Positions 12,598 to 23,864 are shown, numbered from the stretch's first letter. The stretch: 30,316 nt of DNA from Thermomucor indicae-seudaticae (GCA_000787465.1 JSYX01000402.1:1-30316); one strand, 5' to 3'. The notes: generated by a model not told the origin, from the sequence alone. Program-made: numbers and translations.

Positions 12598-13404
12598 ATG
12601 CAATTCTACGCACCGACTTCAGAACAAGACGAACTTGCGGTTCCTACGGAATTCCCTGGCAATCCATTGATGACACCGCCTTATTATCCATCTGCATGCT
12701 TTGAAGCTGCTGCTGTCCAGTGCCTCCCTGACAATGGTTCATTCACGGATTTACTGTTAGACCAACAGTCGCAAGAATATTGGGACACAATGATCTGTCC
12801 ATCAATGACAACGACAACAGCTGGTTATCCTAATGTAACGACACCTCCTCTGCAACTCTATGACCTTTATCTACAAGCACCTCCTATACCTCCATCATCA
12901 GAACCATCAGAGTCACTAGTGATGACAACAACAACAACAACAACAGCTGGCTATCCTAATGTAATGACACCTCCTCTACAAGCCTGTGACTTCTATGTAC
13001 AAGCACCTCCTGCACCGCCACCACCACCGCTACCATCTGAAACACCACAGCAACAGCAACAACCAGCAACAACCAAGCGAATCATCAAAGAAAAGCTGTA
13101 CCAATGTCAACGTTGCTCAAAACGATTCACACGTCTCTACAACCTAAAGTCACATCAGAATATCCATACCAAAGAACGCCCTTTTGCTTGTACCTTTGAA
13201 AACTGCTCCTGGAAATTTGCAAGACCTCACGATCTCAAAAGACACATGCTCCTTCATACGGGCGAAAAACCGCACGGATGCCCCTACTGCGAACGCCGCT
13301 TCCCGAGACGAGACGCTTTGCTAAGGCACTGGAAAGTCGATCCAACCTGTCGCGCTGCTTACAAGGCAAATCCACCCACGCATAAACGACGCCGAACACG
13401 CTAA
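12598..13404 (+). CDS. Three-finger C2H2 zinc-finger transcription factor
   Basis: Single-exon gene of 268 aa, probably a nuclear DNA-binding protein. The first 160 residues are low complexity, rich in Pro, Thr and Gln, including PPPPPLPSETPQQQQQP, and contain an internal repeat: residues 70-98 and 109-139 share AGYPNV, TPPLQ and QAPP blocks. Three contiguous fingers follow. Finger 1: C170, C173, H186, H190. Finger 2: C198, C203, H216, H220, with a four-residue gap between its cysteines. Finger 3: C228, C231, H244 and C251, a C2HC variant. TGEKP and TKERP linkers join them. The tail THKRRRTR is basic and may be a nuclear localisation signal. The layout resembles fungal regulators such as Crz1 or Azf1, but I cannot assign an orthologue. 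The ATG at 12598 is chosen because the one at 12585 is out of frame. Confidence 0.9.
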   Translation: MQFYAPTSEQDELAVPTEFPGNPLMTPPYYPSACFEAAAVQCLPDNGSFTDLLLDQQSQEYWDTMICPSMTTTTAGYPNVTTPPLQLYDLYLQAPPIPPSSEPSESLVMTTTTTTTAGYPNVMTPPLQACDFYVQAPPAPPPPPLPSETPQQQQQPATTKRIIKEKLYQCQRCSKRFTRLYNLKSHQNIHTKERPFACTFENCSWKFARPHDLKRHMLLHTGEKPHGCPYCERRFPRRDALLRHWKVDPTCRAAYKANPPTHKRRRTR

Positions 13405-14061
13405 GTCTTTCTTCGACTCTTTTTCATATATGCGCACACACACACGCACGCACCTATCCTCTATGTATACATACATATATCCAATCAAGCATTCCTGTCA
13501 TTTCATCATCCACTATGCATCATGGCCATGGACTTATATGCCCGTTCTCCTTTCTGTCTGTCGATCTACCTTGAAACTCTTGATAAAATGAGCTTGACAG
13601 TACTGTACAAGATTTTTGCGTCTGGCCGCGTAACAAGAATACCCTCCCTTCTCGCGAAAACTTTATCTCATGAGCGCGAAGTGATCTGACTAGATAACAC
13701 AAAGTAGAATCATTAGTCAGCGCAAAATGGTATAGAAGCCGAACACCACAAGAATTGTCTTCATAAACGCAAACTGGGAAGAAAAGCCCTGTACTGTATC
13801 CACAGGGTTCTACACCCAAACCCCCTTTCTTCAGCATTGATCGAGAGCGTATTAGCATTATCCTAATTTGATAAGCACGCAGTCTATGACGAGCGAGTCA
13901 ATAAAGATGGAAAACGGTAAAAGTGGTATGACGCATCCATTTCTTGTACATTGATGCAGGTTTCAACAAAGAAACCTTTTTTTTCAATAACAGAAGAGCA
14001 AGAACTTTGGAGATTGAGCAAATTAACTAATGAAGCACTGTCCTTTGTTCGCATCGTTCAG
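13405..14061. other. Intergenic between convergent genes
   Basis: About 660 bp between the 3' ends of the C2H2 gene (plus) and EMC1 (minus). Contains a CA-rich run (ACACACACACGCACGCAC, about 13435-13452) and TATA-like AT stretches. The 112-codon minus frame at 13520-13858 shows no family motif and is probably chance. Confidence 0.6.
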
Positions 14062-17000
14062 CTACTTCCACAATGCATTGACCCGTTTTCGGCGAACCAT
14101 CGGGCCCGCAATCAAAATAGCGGTGCCGAGGGCAACAATGGTCAATATCAGCTGCGATTTTGAAAAGTCCTCGCTAAGCACGTCAAATTGTCGACTTGGA
14201 GACGAGCGAGTGAAGAACGTGTCAAGCCCAAATGCAAATACCAGCGACGTTGATTCTAAAAGGGCAGGAGAGGTAATAATACGCTTGATTCCGGCAACCT
14301 GAAAAATTTACAGTAAGCATGTACAAATGAGGATACCCTCCTTTCTGCTAAGCTTACTTCAAGGTTATATGTCAGGAACATCTGTCGCTCATCCGGAATC
14401 GGGCTATATGGAATCAATCCTTCTTCTTGATCCTGTTTTGTAGGCTTATCTTTTGGACGACGCGGATCCAGTAATCGCTTATTCACGCCAAAAATTTGAT
14501 GCGATGGCAGCCCGACTATGATTAGTTTTTATGAAGGATCAGCAACATGAACAATTTGCCGCAAAGTGGCCATCTTCTTCGCTTACACAAAATCTCTCGC
14601 GTGGATATACCGTTTCTTGTCGTTGTCACTCCCATTGCAGTGACTGGATAAGGAAACATGAAAGACGCAGAGCGCACATGGGGCTGAATATTGTCAAATG
14701 ATGAAAAGTTTGCGCTGCCAACGAGGACCAAGTTTCAGTAGACGGAACTGTAATATGAAGATATCACTTCCTTTACCTCGGGATCCGCTCATTTTCCAAT
14801 TCACCTTCGTACAATTCCAAAACCGCTGTCTGGTAGCCCTTGTCATGAGGACCATTGCTCCAAAAATGGTATACCACCCAATGCTCGGCTTGTACGACAT
14901 GCACAGGGTTGTGTACAGCATCGACGTTCCGGTGGAGCGCCTCATACAATACTGTGCCCTTGACGCCGTCTACAATTCGTACCTTGAGCGTTTGAAGCTC
15001 CGGGTTTGTAGACAAGACCGCAAACATGTGTGGGTTCAAGTATTTGTAAAGTACGTTACGGTTACCGAGCACACGTCCCATCAAAGCAACTTTTTCGTAC
15101 GGCTGCCTCTCTCCAACTGCAACGACCTTTTCGTCTGCCGGAATATCCAATGTCCAAACAGGAACTGCGTACAGACTTCCACGGTAACCTTCAGCAACTT
15201 TGTAGCCTTTAAACAAACCCGACTTGGTTTGATGAATAAAGTAGAAGTGGTCCATAAAATTCTTAAAGGCATCCCGAGCACCATGTGTGTCAGGATAGAT
15301 GTACACGCGTCCCGAACCAGCTTCGAAAAGCGCCAGGATATGGGTCCGCTCCTCTGGATCTTCAATCGGCAAACGCATCACTTTGGCCAGTTTTGTCGCT
15401 GTAATAAGCTGAGGCTCAAAGTGCTCTTGCGCTTCCGGAATTGAGGAAATGTAGTCCTGGCCCGTTAACCCATCCAGACGGTAAAAGTGCGTTTCTTCAT
15501 AACCGCCACCGGTTCGTCCGACAACGACCACAATCGGTGGTAGCTTTACAGACACAGCTCTCACGACTAGCACGTGCTCAAACTCGACTCCTGGGAAATA
15601 GCGAGACCAAACGATAGAACCACTGTTGGCAGCATCTTGTGCAATCACTTTACCCGTCGCCGTAACAGATATCAAGAGTTTCCGCAATCCGAAATTGTCC
15701 CGATAAATAATATCCGTAGTTAGCTTTTTGTTGCATGATTGAGCTTCGAGTAGTTTTGACGCAGATCGATGACGCTTCTCGACTGAAGACGATGAAGTAA
15801 CTGCTCCGAGGATACGAGACACAATCCAATCAGGTAACTGGCGTAATTCAGTAGCATGAACTTCCAAGCGGCGGAAATAGCGCACAAACGGTGACGGTGT
15901 GTGGTCGTCTGTGCTCTCGGATAATTCGTCCGCCATCTGTGTCCACAGCTGTTTTTCCGGAAGTTCCAGGAACTCGGCCGCTGTTGCATGCGCCATGGCT
16001 TCTTCTCTTGACCAAAGAGCCCGCGTTTTTTCGTATGCAAACACGGACCCACTTTCCGTCGTCACAAAGACTCTCAATGGTTCGATACTAATTACATCAC
16101 CTAGCACAACGTCTCCTGACGAAAGGAAATCATGCTCTATGCGCAGTTCACGTATAACATTTCCAGTCTCGCGCGAATAGATTTCCAGGACAAGGTTATC
16201 TTCAGGTCCTCTTGACATGCGAGCAATGCCGTGTTCGGTAGAGCTCACGGCCCCGAGACGCTCCTACAGAGAGACTAAGTAATAATTTGACCTGGGCCGT
16301 GAGAATATTTTATACCTGGACTCCTAGTTCACGAAGGACAACCAAATCCTTTCCTTCCCGCAATTGAAGGATGACACTCGTTGTCGACATATTCTCTTCA
16401 TCCAACTTAAAGACGCTACTCAGGAACACTAGATCTGATGCGTCTGCTGCGCGCATAAGTTTTACTGTCTCGAACTCTCCGTTCTTGGAAGATTTAAAGG
16501 CCTTGATGATGGACTGACAAGCAATTAAGCATACCAGAGTGTTGATATCCCGGTACAAGTATAGCTTACCAATACTGAGGTCTCTGCAATCTGCTTTGCA
16601 CCTAGTTCATTCCACTTGATCTTGTCTTTTTCCGTCCACATCAAATGTTTGCCCATCAAGACAATGTTGTCCACAGTATTGTCTGTTGGTAGTTTCGTTG
16701 TCTTGATTTCTTTCCCTGATTCCGCATCCAGTACTGTGACAGTAAAGGATTTCCGATCGACTGATTGATCGACGACAAACAGCAGATTTTCCTGCACAGT
16801 CATAGCTACAGTATACGCACTATTTAAATACCAACGTCCCCGACGTGAACGTTAGCAGAACACGTCTAACACATACTTGCACCACCACTTTACCTGTCCC
16901 TTTTGTTCCAGATCCACGAAGGTTGGCAACCAGTGAACAGAACTACCTTGGTACTGTCCGCAACCGCGAAATTACCCGTACCCCAGCTGGTAGTAATCGC

Positions 17001-17564
17001 CATAGGTTTATCACCATTTTGCATTGCGTACTCACATAATAACCGCCCTGAAGATGGTTCCCAGAGTTGCACTACACCAGGTTCTTGCGATACCGTAAGA
17101 ACGCCTAAACCATAGACATGCTTTCCTTTAGTCATCGGATCCTACGTCTTTTTTTGTCCGCGTCTGATCCCAACCGAACCTGTGGGTGTCACCTTAAAGT
17201 CGTGTATTTCGCCATCAAGAATCTGTCGCCAAACTTGCGATATATACATACACATCAGGCTTCACCCTTTTTACGGCCTTTCCTCGCTATAGTTCCACTT
17301 ACCCAGAGCACCGGTGTCAGAATCGATCGAAGCCAGTACATTACGTTCCGTTGCAACAGCCAAGCGATTCGGTTCGAGTAATGACGACCAGCGTGGCTTT
17401 CCCACCCAAGTGTGATGCCTTTTCACACACTTCCTGTCAGCGGAACCTAGGAATACCCGCAAAGGTACACGTCTACTCGGAGCTCACCAATCAAAAACAC
17501 CTGCTTGTGATTCGTAAATGGCATGTACAGGAACTAGAAGCAGACAAGCCACAATGGCAAGCAT
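14062..17564 (-). CDS. EMC1: ER membrane protein complex subunit 1
   Basis: Largest subunit of the EMC insertase, with a big lumenal beta-propeller part and one C-terminal membrane segment; it helps insert tail-anchored and multipass proteins. Ten exons: 17564-17488, 17418-17303, 17233-17193, 17141-16894, 16819-16570, 16513-16316, 16263-14777, 14714-14587, 14515-14358 and 14298-14062. They give 979 aa, near the family's usual length, with consistent phases. The signal peptide is MLAIVACLLLVPVHA, followed by IYESQAGVFDWHHTWVGK. PQQ/WD-like propeller segments include KLMWTEK-type blocks such as HLMWTEKDKIKWNELG. The C-terminal DUF1620 part contains FMFPYPVTAMGVT, RNGISTREILFGLPSHQIFG, LLDPRRPKDKPTKQDQEEGL and IPYSPIPDERQMFLTYNLE, then the membrane helix LILTIVALGTAILIAGPMV and a basic cytosolic end. 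Two introns were hard to place: 17142-17192 (51 nt, no clear branch site) and 16820-16893. Confidence 0.94.
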
Positions 17565-19438
17565 GACGAGCGGTCGTGGTATGCCATTGAACCACTGGAG
17601 ACGTTTCTTTATCATTGCTTCCGCCGCCCACGTCTTGGAAGTTCTGCCAACTCGCTCACTGCGTGTCGTTAAGACGGAGAGTGAAATGCGTTTACTGCAA
17701 AGACACTTCAGAAAGCTCTTTCAGGTGATCGTCTTCGATTTTGGCTCACAGTAAGTGCATGACACCAGGCAGCGAGCTAACCCTTCATTCCGGTTTGTCT
17801 ATCTACGCCTCTCTTGAAGGTCGCTTCCTATTTTCGTATTCTTAAACAAGTGTCCTTATCAGCTTGGTAGAATGGGCTTTCATACATTCATTATCAGTTA
17901 GGAGCCGCAATGATCCAGGTATAAGCAATGTAGATCGCTACTTTACATAATCGAGGACAGCGTCATTGGTCGGGTCAGCTTCTATGCTTTGTCTTCGATA
18001 GAGACTCATACGGCTTGACCTAATGGAGAGCAGTTCTCACACACGGGCCCTGTTGCAAAATGACACACGAGCCTAGAGTCTTCGTTATGTAACCATTACC
18101 TTCCACACAGAATGCAGCCTCTGTGCTGTATCGTAATGCGAGGTTCAGGCTTCTAGCGGGGCTCAGTACACTTAGCTGGCTCATACAACTGGCTGGCAAA
18201 AGACTTATGTAGAGAATATAAAGCTGCATATCCAGTGGTTAAGCTATTCTTTTCCTTAATCTACCGAAAGGGGAAAACGACAGACCTGGTAAATTGGACC
18301 CTGTATCAGTACATTTCCCTCATATCTTTCAGCAAGCTCTTTTAACAAATGAAAGGCAAGAACGTCGTGATTAAAATACAGAAAGAATATGTGTATACTG
18401 CAGGAGGGGGTCTAAACCCATATTGCTAAATGACCACAGGGGGCAAACGCCACTGCCACAGTATAATACGTCGTGTTAACAAAAAAGGGGACAACCAACA
18501 CGGAAGGAGGGATCACACTCACTTAACCACCTACAAAATTCTGTGCCATCCGCCAGATCCGAACTGTCGAGCTCCGGGTTGAAAAACTGGTGTCATTAAC
18601 AAGCTCGACGAAATGCCATCCTTTTTCTTCGTCTAGATCTTTTCATTTGCCATACTGATTTACCATTTCCACCCGTCCTTGTTACTTTCACTTCCCCTTT
18701 TTGCATTTTTTTCTTTTCTTTTCATACTCATCCCATTTGTTCTCTTTTTTCTGTTCTTATTACTATTTCTTCGTTTACACAGTTTGCTGATTTTGACATG
18801 GTCCTGTCAAAGTTATACGGAGTATGAAAACAGACGTTTTTGGGAATCTGTCTGTCTGTCCGTCCGTCCGTCACGCTTTATTGTTGGTCATTTACCTGTT
18901 ATACGTGTATCCCATTGGTAACAGCAAACAGCACTCTTTTCATAATGGATTACTACATCTATTCAACTGTGCCAGAGCGTATCCCGTCATGTTAGAGTTC
19001 ACGGAAGGGATTCGGATAAGGCTGTGGCAGCACAACATAAGCTTCTTCATCTTCGCTTCCACAGAATATATATTTCGCGGACTATAGCCGAATTTCTTTA
19101 TGCTACAAACCACTTAGTCTGCCTGGTTTTTATTAATACAGTGGTGATCGTTTTTGCTTTCCGTTCACCTCTAAAATATAAGCTTCAGCCGATATCTTTT
19201 GCAAAGAGTCTTCCAACAGTCGCATGCAGCCGGGTTCCCCCGGTCTGAAGCCAACCGTTGGTCCCCTTGGCCCCGTGCCAAACAAATGCAAGCTGATTCT
19301 TCAGCCTCTTCGCAACCCCTTGCCCTGATTCACGCTAAGTTATAATGTGGACTTGCCCCTGGTTACCCCCCCCCCCCCCCTTGAATCAAGATATGTCTGC
19401 CAACTCCGTGAAATGAATAGGGAGAGGTATTTTTAAGT
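17565..19438. other. Gene-poor stretch with low-complexity tracts
   Basis: Nearly 1.9 kb upstream of EMC1 without a confident gene. A 66-codon plus-strand frame at 17554-17754 overlaps the EMC1 start and ends at a good donor (CACAGTAAGT), but no family is recognised. Further on are a T/C-rich run (about 18650-18790) and a tetranucleotide run of TCTG then TCCG units (about 18848-18871). A run of 15 C lies at 19366-19380. I see no promoter-to-stop gene here. Confidence 0.55.
19366..19380. repeat. Homopolymer run of 15 C
   Basis: Uninterrupted C15 (G15 on the other strand) in non-coding DNA. Rare in this sequence; length may be uncertain because such runs are error-prone in sequencing. Confidence 0.8.
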
Positions 19439-19849
19439 TCAGACTTGGCACGCCTCATATGTTATTGAAGTTGCACCTACATTTTTCTTCAAAGCCTTTC
19501 TTCTTCGCAAAGCTCTTTCGTTCGATGCGTTGTGGAACCATGCTGCGCCATAGGCGAACTCCCGACGGCTTTTTTCAGTCTTCAACGAGCTGATGGCGAC
19601 CAGGATTTGCTGATTTTGCTGATTACGGTGGCCGCAGGGTGCGGCTGGATTCAACGTCCACGTTCACCGTTATGACGCATTTTGGGCATGATGACCTCCC
19701 CTCGACGTCCTCAACCCTCAACGGGCTGTTGGTGCAAGAGGGTCACCTCTGCGACGAAGCAACTGAATTTCAACATTCAGTTGCTCCATGTAGACAAGTC
19801 GTGCAGCAGCATGGTTGGCGTTCTTGCGAGCATCTGATTTTACGGTAAG
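19439..19849 (-). pseudogene. Decayed coding trace, family not recognised
   Basis: Two minus-strand pieces read like protein but are in different frames. The first, 19849-19718, encodes KSDARKNANHAAARLVYMEQ followed by LNVEIQLLRRRGDPLAPTAR, then a stop. The second, 19654-19439, contains NQQNQQILVAISSLKTEK and ERALRRRKALKKN. Both are Ala/Arg/Gln-rich and helical, suggestive of a coiled-coil or basic region. No splice pair that joins them was found. I take this as the remnant of a gene or mobile-element ORF. It may also be chance. Confidence 0.3.
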
Positions 19850-20657
19850 TTTTTAAGTATGGAGCAAGAAATTCAATCTATTTGCATACTCAATTATCGG
19901 CCTCCTGAATATACCATCCAAAGAGCGCGAGTGGAGCATGTATGGTAGATACCCGCCCAATATAGGACGCTCTACGGAAGATTTTGCAAGGCACGATCGC
20001 GCGGTTCTAACCCAGTGGATATAAATGTCGGCAAAGAGCACTCGTTAGTTTTAGGGACAAAACTAAATTGAAATAAAAAGGGCTCGACTGTAATGCTAGA
20101 TGCACAGAGAGATCTACCTCCCTCAAACCTCATAACCGACCATCGCCTCCATGATGTATTATTTATAACTTTATGAAAAGAGAAAAAGAGGTTACTCTTA
20201 CCCCAATGCCTGGATCTGCAGTACACTGGGGTCCCGTTTGATTCATCTCCTCGAAGATTAAACGAATCTAGATGAGTCCTTTGAATCACTGCCTGCGTCC
20301 CCGCACGGGTCCTTGAAGAAACAGTGAAATGTCCGAAGAGTGAATGTGAATTAAACGGGTGACGACGGTAGCTGAGGCCTTCACGACCAGATTACTGACA
20401 GACTGTTGTATCAAAACAAAATTACCACTACCATGAGGTCACTACTGTTGACACAATTAAACCGTCTGAAATTCCTGATAATATTTTTGCTGCGCCTTCA
20501 TTCATTGTGTGCCCATGAATCAAGGCTGCTTAATACACACGCACACAAATGAAAAAGGGTTTGCTACGTGCACATAATCATCAAAAGAACACATGTGCTA
20601 ATACGGCATAAATTATTGAGAAATGCGGATAACGCAAAGTAATTAAGGTCACAGAGA
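19850..20657. other. Intergenic, nothing recognised
   Basis: About 800 bp with moderate AT content and no family motif in any frame. The overlapping minus frames at 19853-20041 and 19972-20289 have no support. The right end should hold the 3' untranslated region of the F-box gene. Confidence 0.55.
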
Positions 20658-21619
20658 TTATTCGAAGACGCTGAATTCATCATCAAGACTATCGCTTCCA
20701 GCATTGTTCGTGACGTTTTCCAACGCACACGACTGAAATAGAGCCCTGCTTGACACAACGGACCGAGTAGCCATTTCCCGTTTCTTTTGATCATTGACTA
20801 ATGGTGGCAGTCTCTTCCTTCCACAGCCAGCGCACTTTGGCACGCAGACCATACATCGCTCAAACACAGTGCCACAAGCCCAACATTGGGCATCAATCCG
20901 CACAATTCGCTGGCAGAACCCATCCACCAGCAAATCTCCGTGCTGTTGTTCTAACCGAAGGTTCGCTAAGCTGCGGTCCACATAAGAAACCAGATCGGAA
21001 CATTCACGGACATCTAGCTGCACATGATCGTGCCGCGAAAGTCGATTTAACGTCTTTTGGAATGCTGGGAGGTGAGGTTCGACCGTCATGTAATAGTGAT
21101 AAATATCCACTCTTTCCAACGGTAACGTGCCCGGCCGAAGCGTCCCGGCTTTCAGCATCTCTTGTAAAACTTTCGTGTCTGCCTCAATGTTTGTGTTAAA
21201 TCGTCGATGCCGTGTGCTTAGCCGTCGTAGCTGAGGAAACTTTACAAGCATGATAAGAGGTGATATCATTGAGTGGTCGTTTCCGTCCATAATCACCTAA
21301 AATCGAGAGATTGTTTTCTAGCTCCTCAAGTTTGTCCTCAGTCATACCCCTCCCCCTTTACCTCCTGGACCAGCTGCCGTAAACCATTCGAATCACGCAG
21401 TCGACGAAGGGCGGCATAAAACTGTGAAAGATCGCAATGCGCTAAATCAACGACGATGCGGCGCCAAACGGGTGGAAAGTCAAGGAACGAATATCGAAGT
21501 AGCCGACAAGTGTCCAATAGATTCCATAGTGAGCAGATGTCGAGAAACTTAGCAATGTATGTCAGAATGTCGAAAGGTATCTCTGTCAGTGAGCGCTTTG
21601 GCAAATGGGTATCGTCCAT
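20658..21619 (-). CDS. F-box protein with C-terminal cysteine cluster
   Basis: Two exons, 21619-21362 and 21296-20658, joined over a 65-nt intron (GAG|GTAAAG donor, TTTTAG acceptor, phase 0), give 298 aa. Residues 9-55 (RSLTEIPFDILTYIAKFLD, then CSLWNLLDTCRLLRY and FPPVWRRI) form an F-box, the Skp1-binding module of SCF ubiquitin ligases. The middle (VIMDGNDHSMISPLIMLVKF, PQLRRLS) looks like a degenerate leucine-rich stretch. Near the end there is a regular Cys array: C224, C227, C234, C237, C241 and C244, in CWAC-CMVC-KCAGC spacing, which could bind zinc. The last residues are acidic (DSLDDEFSVFE). Substrate recognition target unknown. The F-box call is good; the zinc role is inference. Confidence 0.8.
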
Positions 21620-21733
21620 TGCTTTCGATCTTTATGCCGTATCGGAAACTAAGTGAACGGGATTTCCTCCGGGCGCGAAAAAAGGAACTCTTTGTCCGGC
21701 ATGAAACAGACTTAACATGAGCTAGGACACAAT

Positions 21734-22960
21734 TTGCCTGCTCTTTCTTCAGAAATGTCTCCAGATGTATTCGTCAGATTTTCTCAAAGGCATAAAGAAG
21801 TCGACCCAGACACATCATGTTGCATTGCAAAAGATAGATTCATCGAGGTATGCCATGGCACCGACAAGGATTTGTTGACACTTGCATTGTGTTGCCTTGG
21901 TGTGAGACGCAGTAAGGAACAGAGTCGCACAACCGAGAGGCTGATAAGCAGCTATGCTCGCATGCTTTAGTGTAACTAAACATGCCATCACTTGCGCCCA
22001 ACCACTGGTTACTATGTCCCACCTTCGTTAGTTGGTACGCTGTGTCCGAAGGAGATACGAAGAAAAAAGAGCATGGACCAGAGCATGAAACGCGTCAAAA
22101 GCAAATCGTAGACTTGGTATCTATTCTTATGCCAAAGGTTCTGGAGTATACCACTCTCCAGACAATCTGGGAGAAAAGCACGGAAGCCTTGCGGTTCCCA
22201 GAAGACCCGTACATGCCACGGACGAACGCTGCAGTTACGTCAGCCAGCGAACCCGTGTTATTGACGCACCGACATGCCGATTCGTATAGTGAGCCAACTC
22301 CCGGTCCTTACGCACTATTCCGATCTGATGCACACGTAAAGTTGGCACCGTTATGATACTGGTGCAGATCTTGGTTCGACAGCCTGCACGGACCGCGGAG
22401 CTGGTAACTTGTACTATGCGAGCGACTGGCCAACGCGTGATACGCGGCCTGTACTGGGACTACAAGCGGATCATGCTTGCACGGAGAGCTTTCACGAATC
22501 TAGAAGCCAGTGTTACAAGATAACATTGTCAACGCATTCATGTTTCGTAGAAGGGCCGAGACCACGGCCGTCTTTCTCTAACTAGAGTTCGAGGAAGCAA
22601 GAAACAAGTGAGGCGGTCTGTGCTTGCTCTTATTAAAAACGTACCAAAATGCCTCTTGTGTCTGCTGACATCACTAACACCTCCCGAAAGCGTAATAACC
22701 ACCCGCTTTCCGTGACGACGCAACCAAAACTACGGCATGAGATTGACGGAAATGTCGTCCGGTCCGTGTCATCGCGAAGGCAAAGGGACTACCGAGATCC
22801 GCGGTACAGTCCATCAGGAAGAAAATGAAACATATCCGAGGAAGTGCACAAGCTTCCACGACATCTGTGCTAAATGGGAGCAAAGAGAAGCACTAATAGA
22901 TGCTTTCGAAGAAATGGCAATAAATGACGCCTACTTATTTGCAGCAGAAATTGTTTGACA
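21734..22960 (+). other. Unassigned region with coding-like frames
   Basis: Several plus-strand frames look partly protein-like but do not join into one model. 21755-21970 includes SPDVFVRFSQRHKEVD. 21982-22356 includes VDLVSILMPKVLEYTTL. 22362-22523 includes QRVIRGLYWDYKRIMLARRA. 22737-22958 ends EEMAINDAYLFAAEIV. None carries a motif I recognise. I tried to connect the first two over 21971-22040 and found no pair that keeps frame. It may be an old gene or mobile-element ORF with breaks, or chance open frames. Confidence 0.3.
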
Positions 22961-23864
22961 TGGATGTTTAATAATGGATGCAGTCGAGAAAGGTCGAAGC
23001 ATGTTTGCGAACCTTTCAGGACGCCTGTGCTTCAGTAGAGGCTATTCTCATGTTCGAACGAATCCTTTTTTTTTTCAACATTAGCTGGGTGCGTAAAATA
23101 AGGGACAACCTTAGAAGACTTCCTTATCGACCCACACCGTGTATGTCATCTGTTTGTTCCGCTAGAATACAAAGTGTAGCGGGGCTTCCAAAGAAACACC
23201 GCTTCACACACGGACAGGCAGACCCTATGTCGTTGGTCACAATGAACGAGGTCTTCTCATAGTTGCTCATGCTATGTAGATAATGTCTTGCTTGTACGTA
23301 CATTGAAGCCGAACAGCTTTTGCTACATTGACTGTAAGTAGGACACAGAACCTTCACAGTTTAAAAATTCCGGAATGCCTCTATGTTACGCTCTCGGAAT
23401 GCCGCTCCCGATCGTTCCGATGTCTTTTTTAATGCAAGAAATGAAACAGATAAGCTGTCACTTTGGACTTGTCCAAATATATGAGCGTTGATCAGTGCGT
23501 AAGCAGCCAAGTCGAGATCAGAATTATCGCGTTGTACAGACTGAATGCCCAGGAACTTCTAATCGTCTTGTGCAATCGCAAATGAACTGTCGGTCAGCAA
23601 GGAATTGACTCATTTACGAACAGTCCAGGTTGTCTCTGGTGATTACGACATTACGAGCCAACAGTCATGGTGAGCATACTGCATTAGGGTCATAGTACCA
23701 GAACTTATCGGTTGCTTGGAAACTGGGCCCCCTTTTTTTTCGTTGCATGGGCACGGCATGCCCACTCCGCAGAATTAATTCTCCATCTTTTTGTGGGGGC
23801 TGTCCGCATTCCGTTTCTTTTCTCTTTCACTTCTTTATACCCTTTCTTATCACACTCTCACACA
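22961..23864. other. Upstream region of the Ste12-type gene
   Basis: About 900 bp. The 94-codon frame at 22978-23262 has no family signal. From about 23790 the plus strand becomes strongly pyrimidine-rich (TTTCTTTTCTCTTTCACTTC), as in many fungal leaders, with a weak TATA-like TTTATACC near 23834, about 30 nt before the ATG. Confidence 0.55.

Noticed and set aside
14062..17564. Several separate minus-strand ORFs instead of one gene
   Set aside because: They join into a single 979-residue EMC1 with consistent phases; the standalone start at 16248 is an internal GTG.
18679..18921. Leu/Phe-rich 80-residue membrane-like ORF
   Set aside because: Produced by a T/C low-complexity tract; no family signal.
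23712..23864. Hydrophobic N-terminal extension of the Ste12 protein, as if a signal peptide or membrane anchor
   Set aside because: The segment is a pyrimidine-rich leader read as Phe and Leu; a nuclear factor should start at the ATG at 23865.
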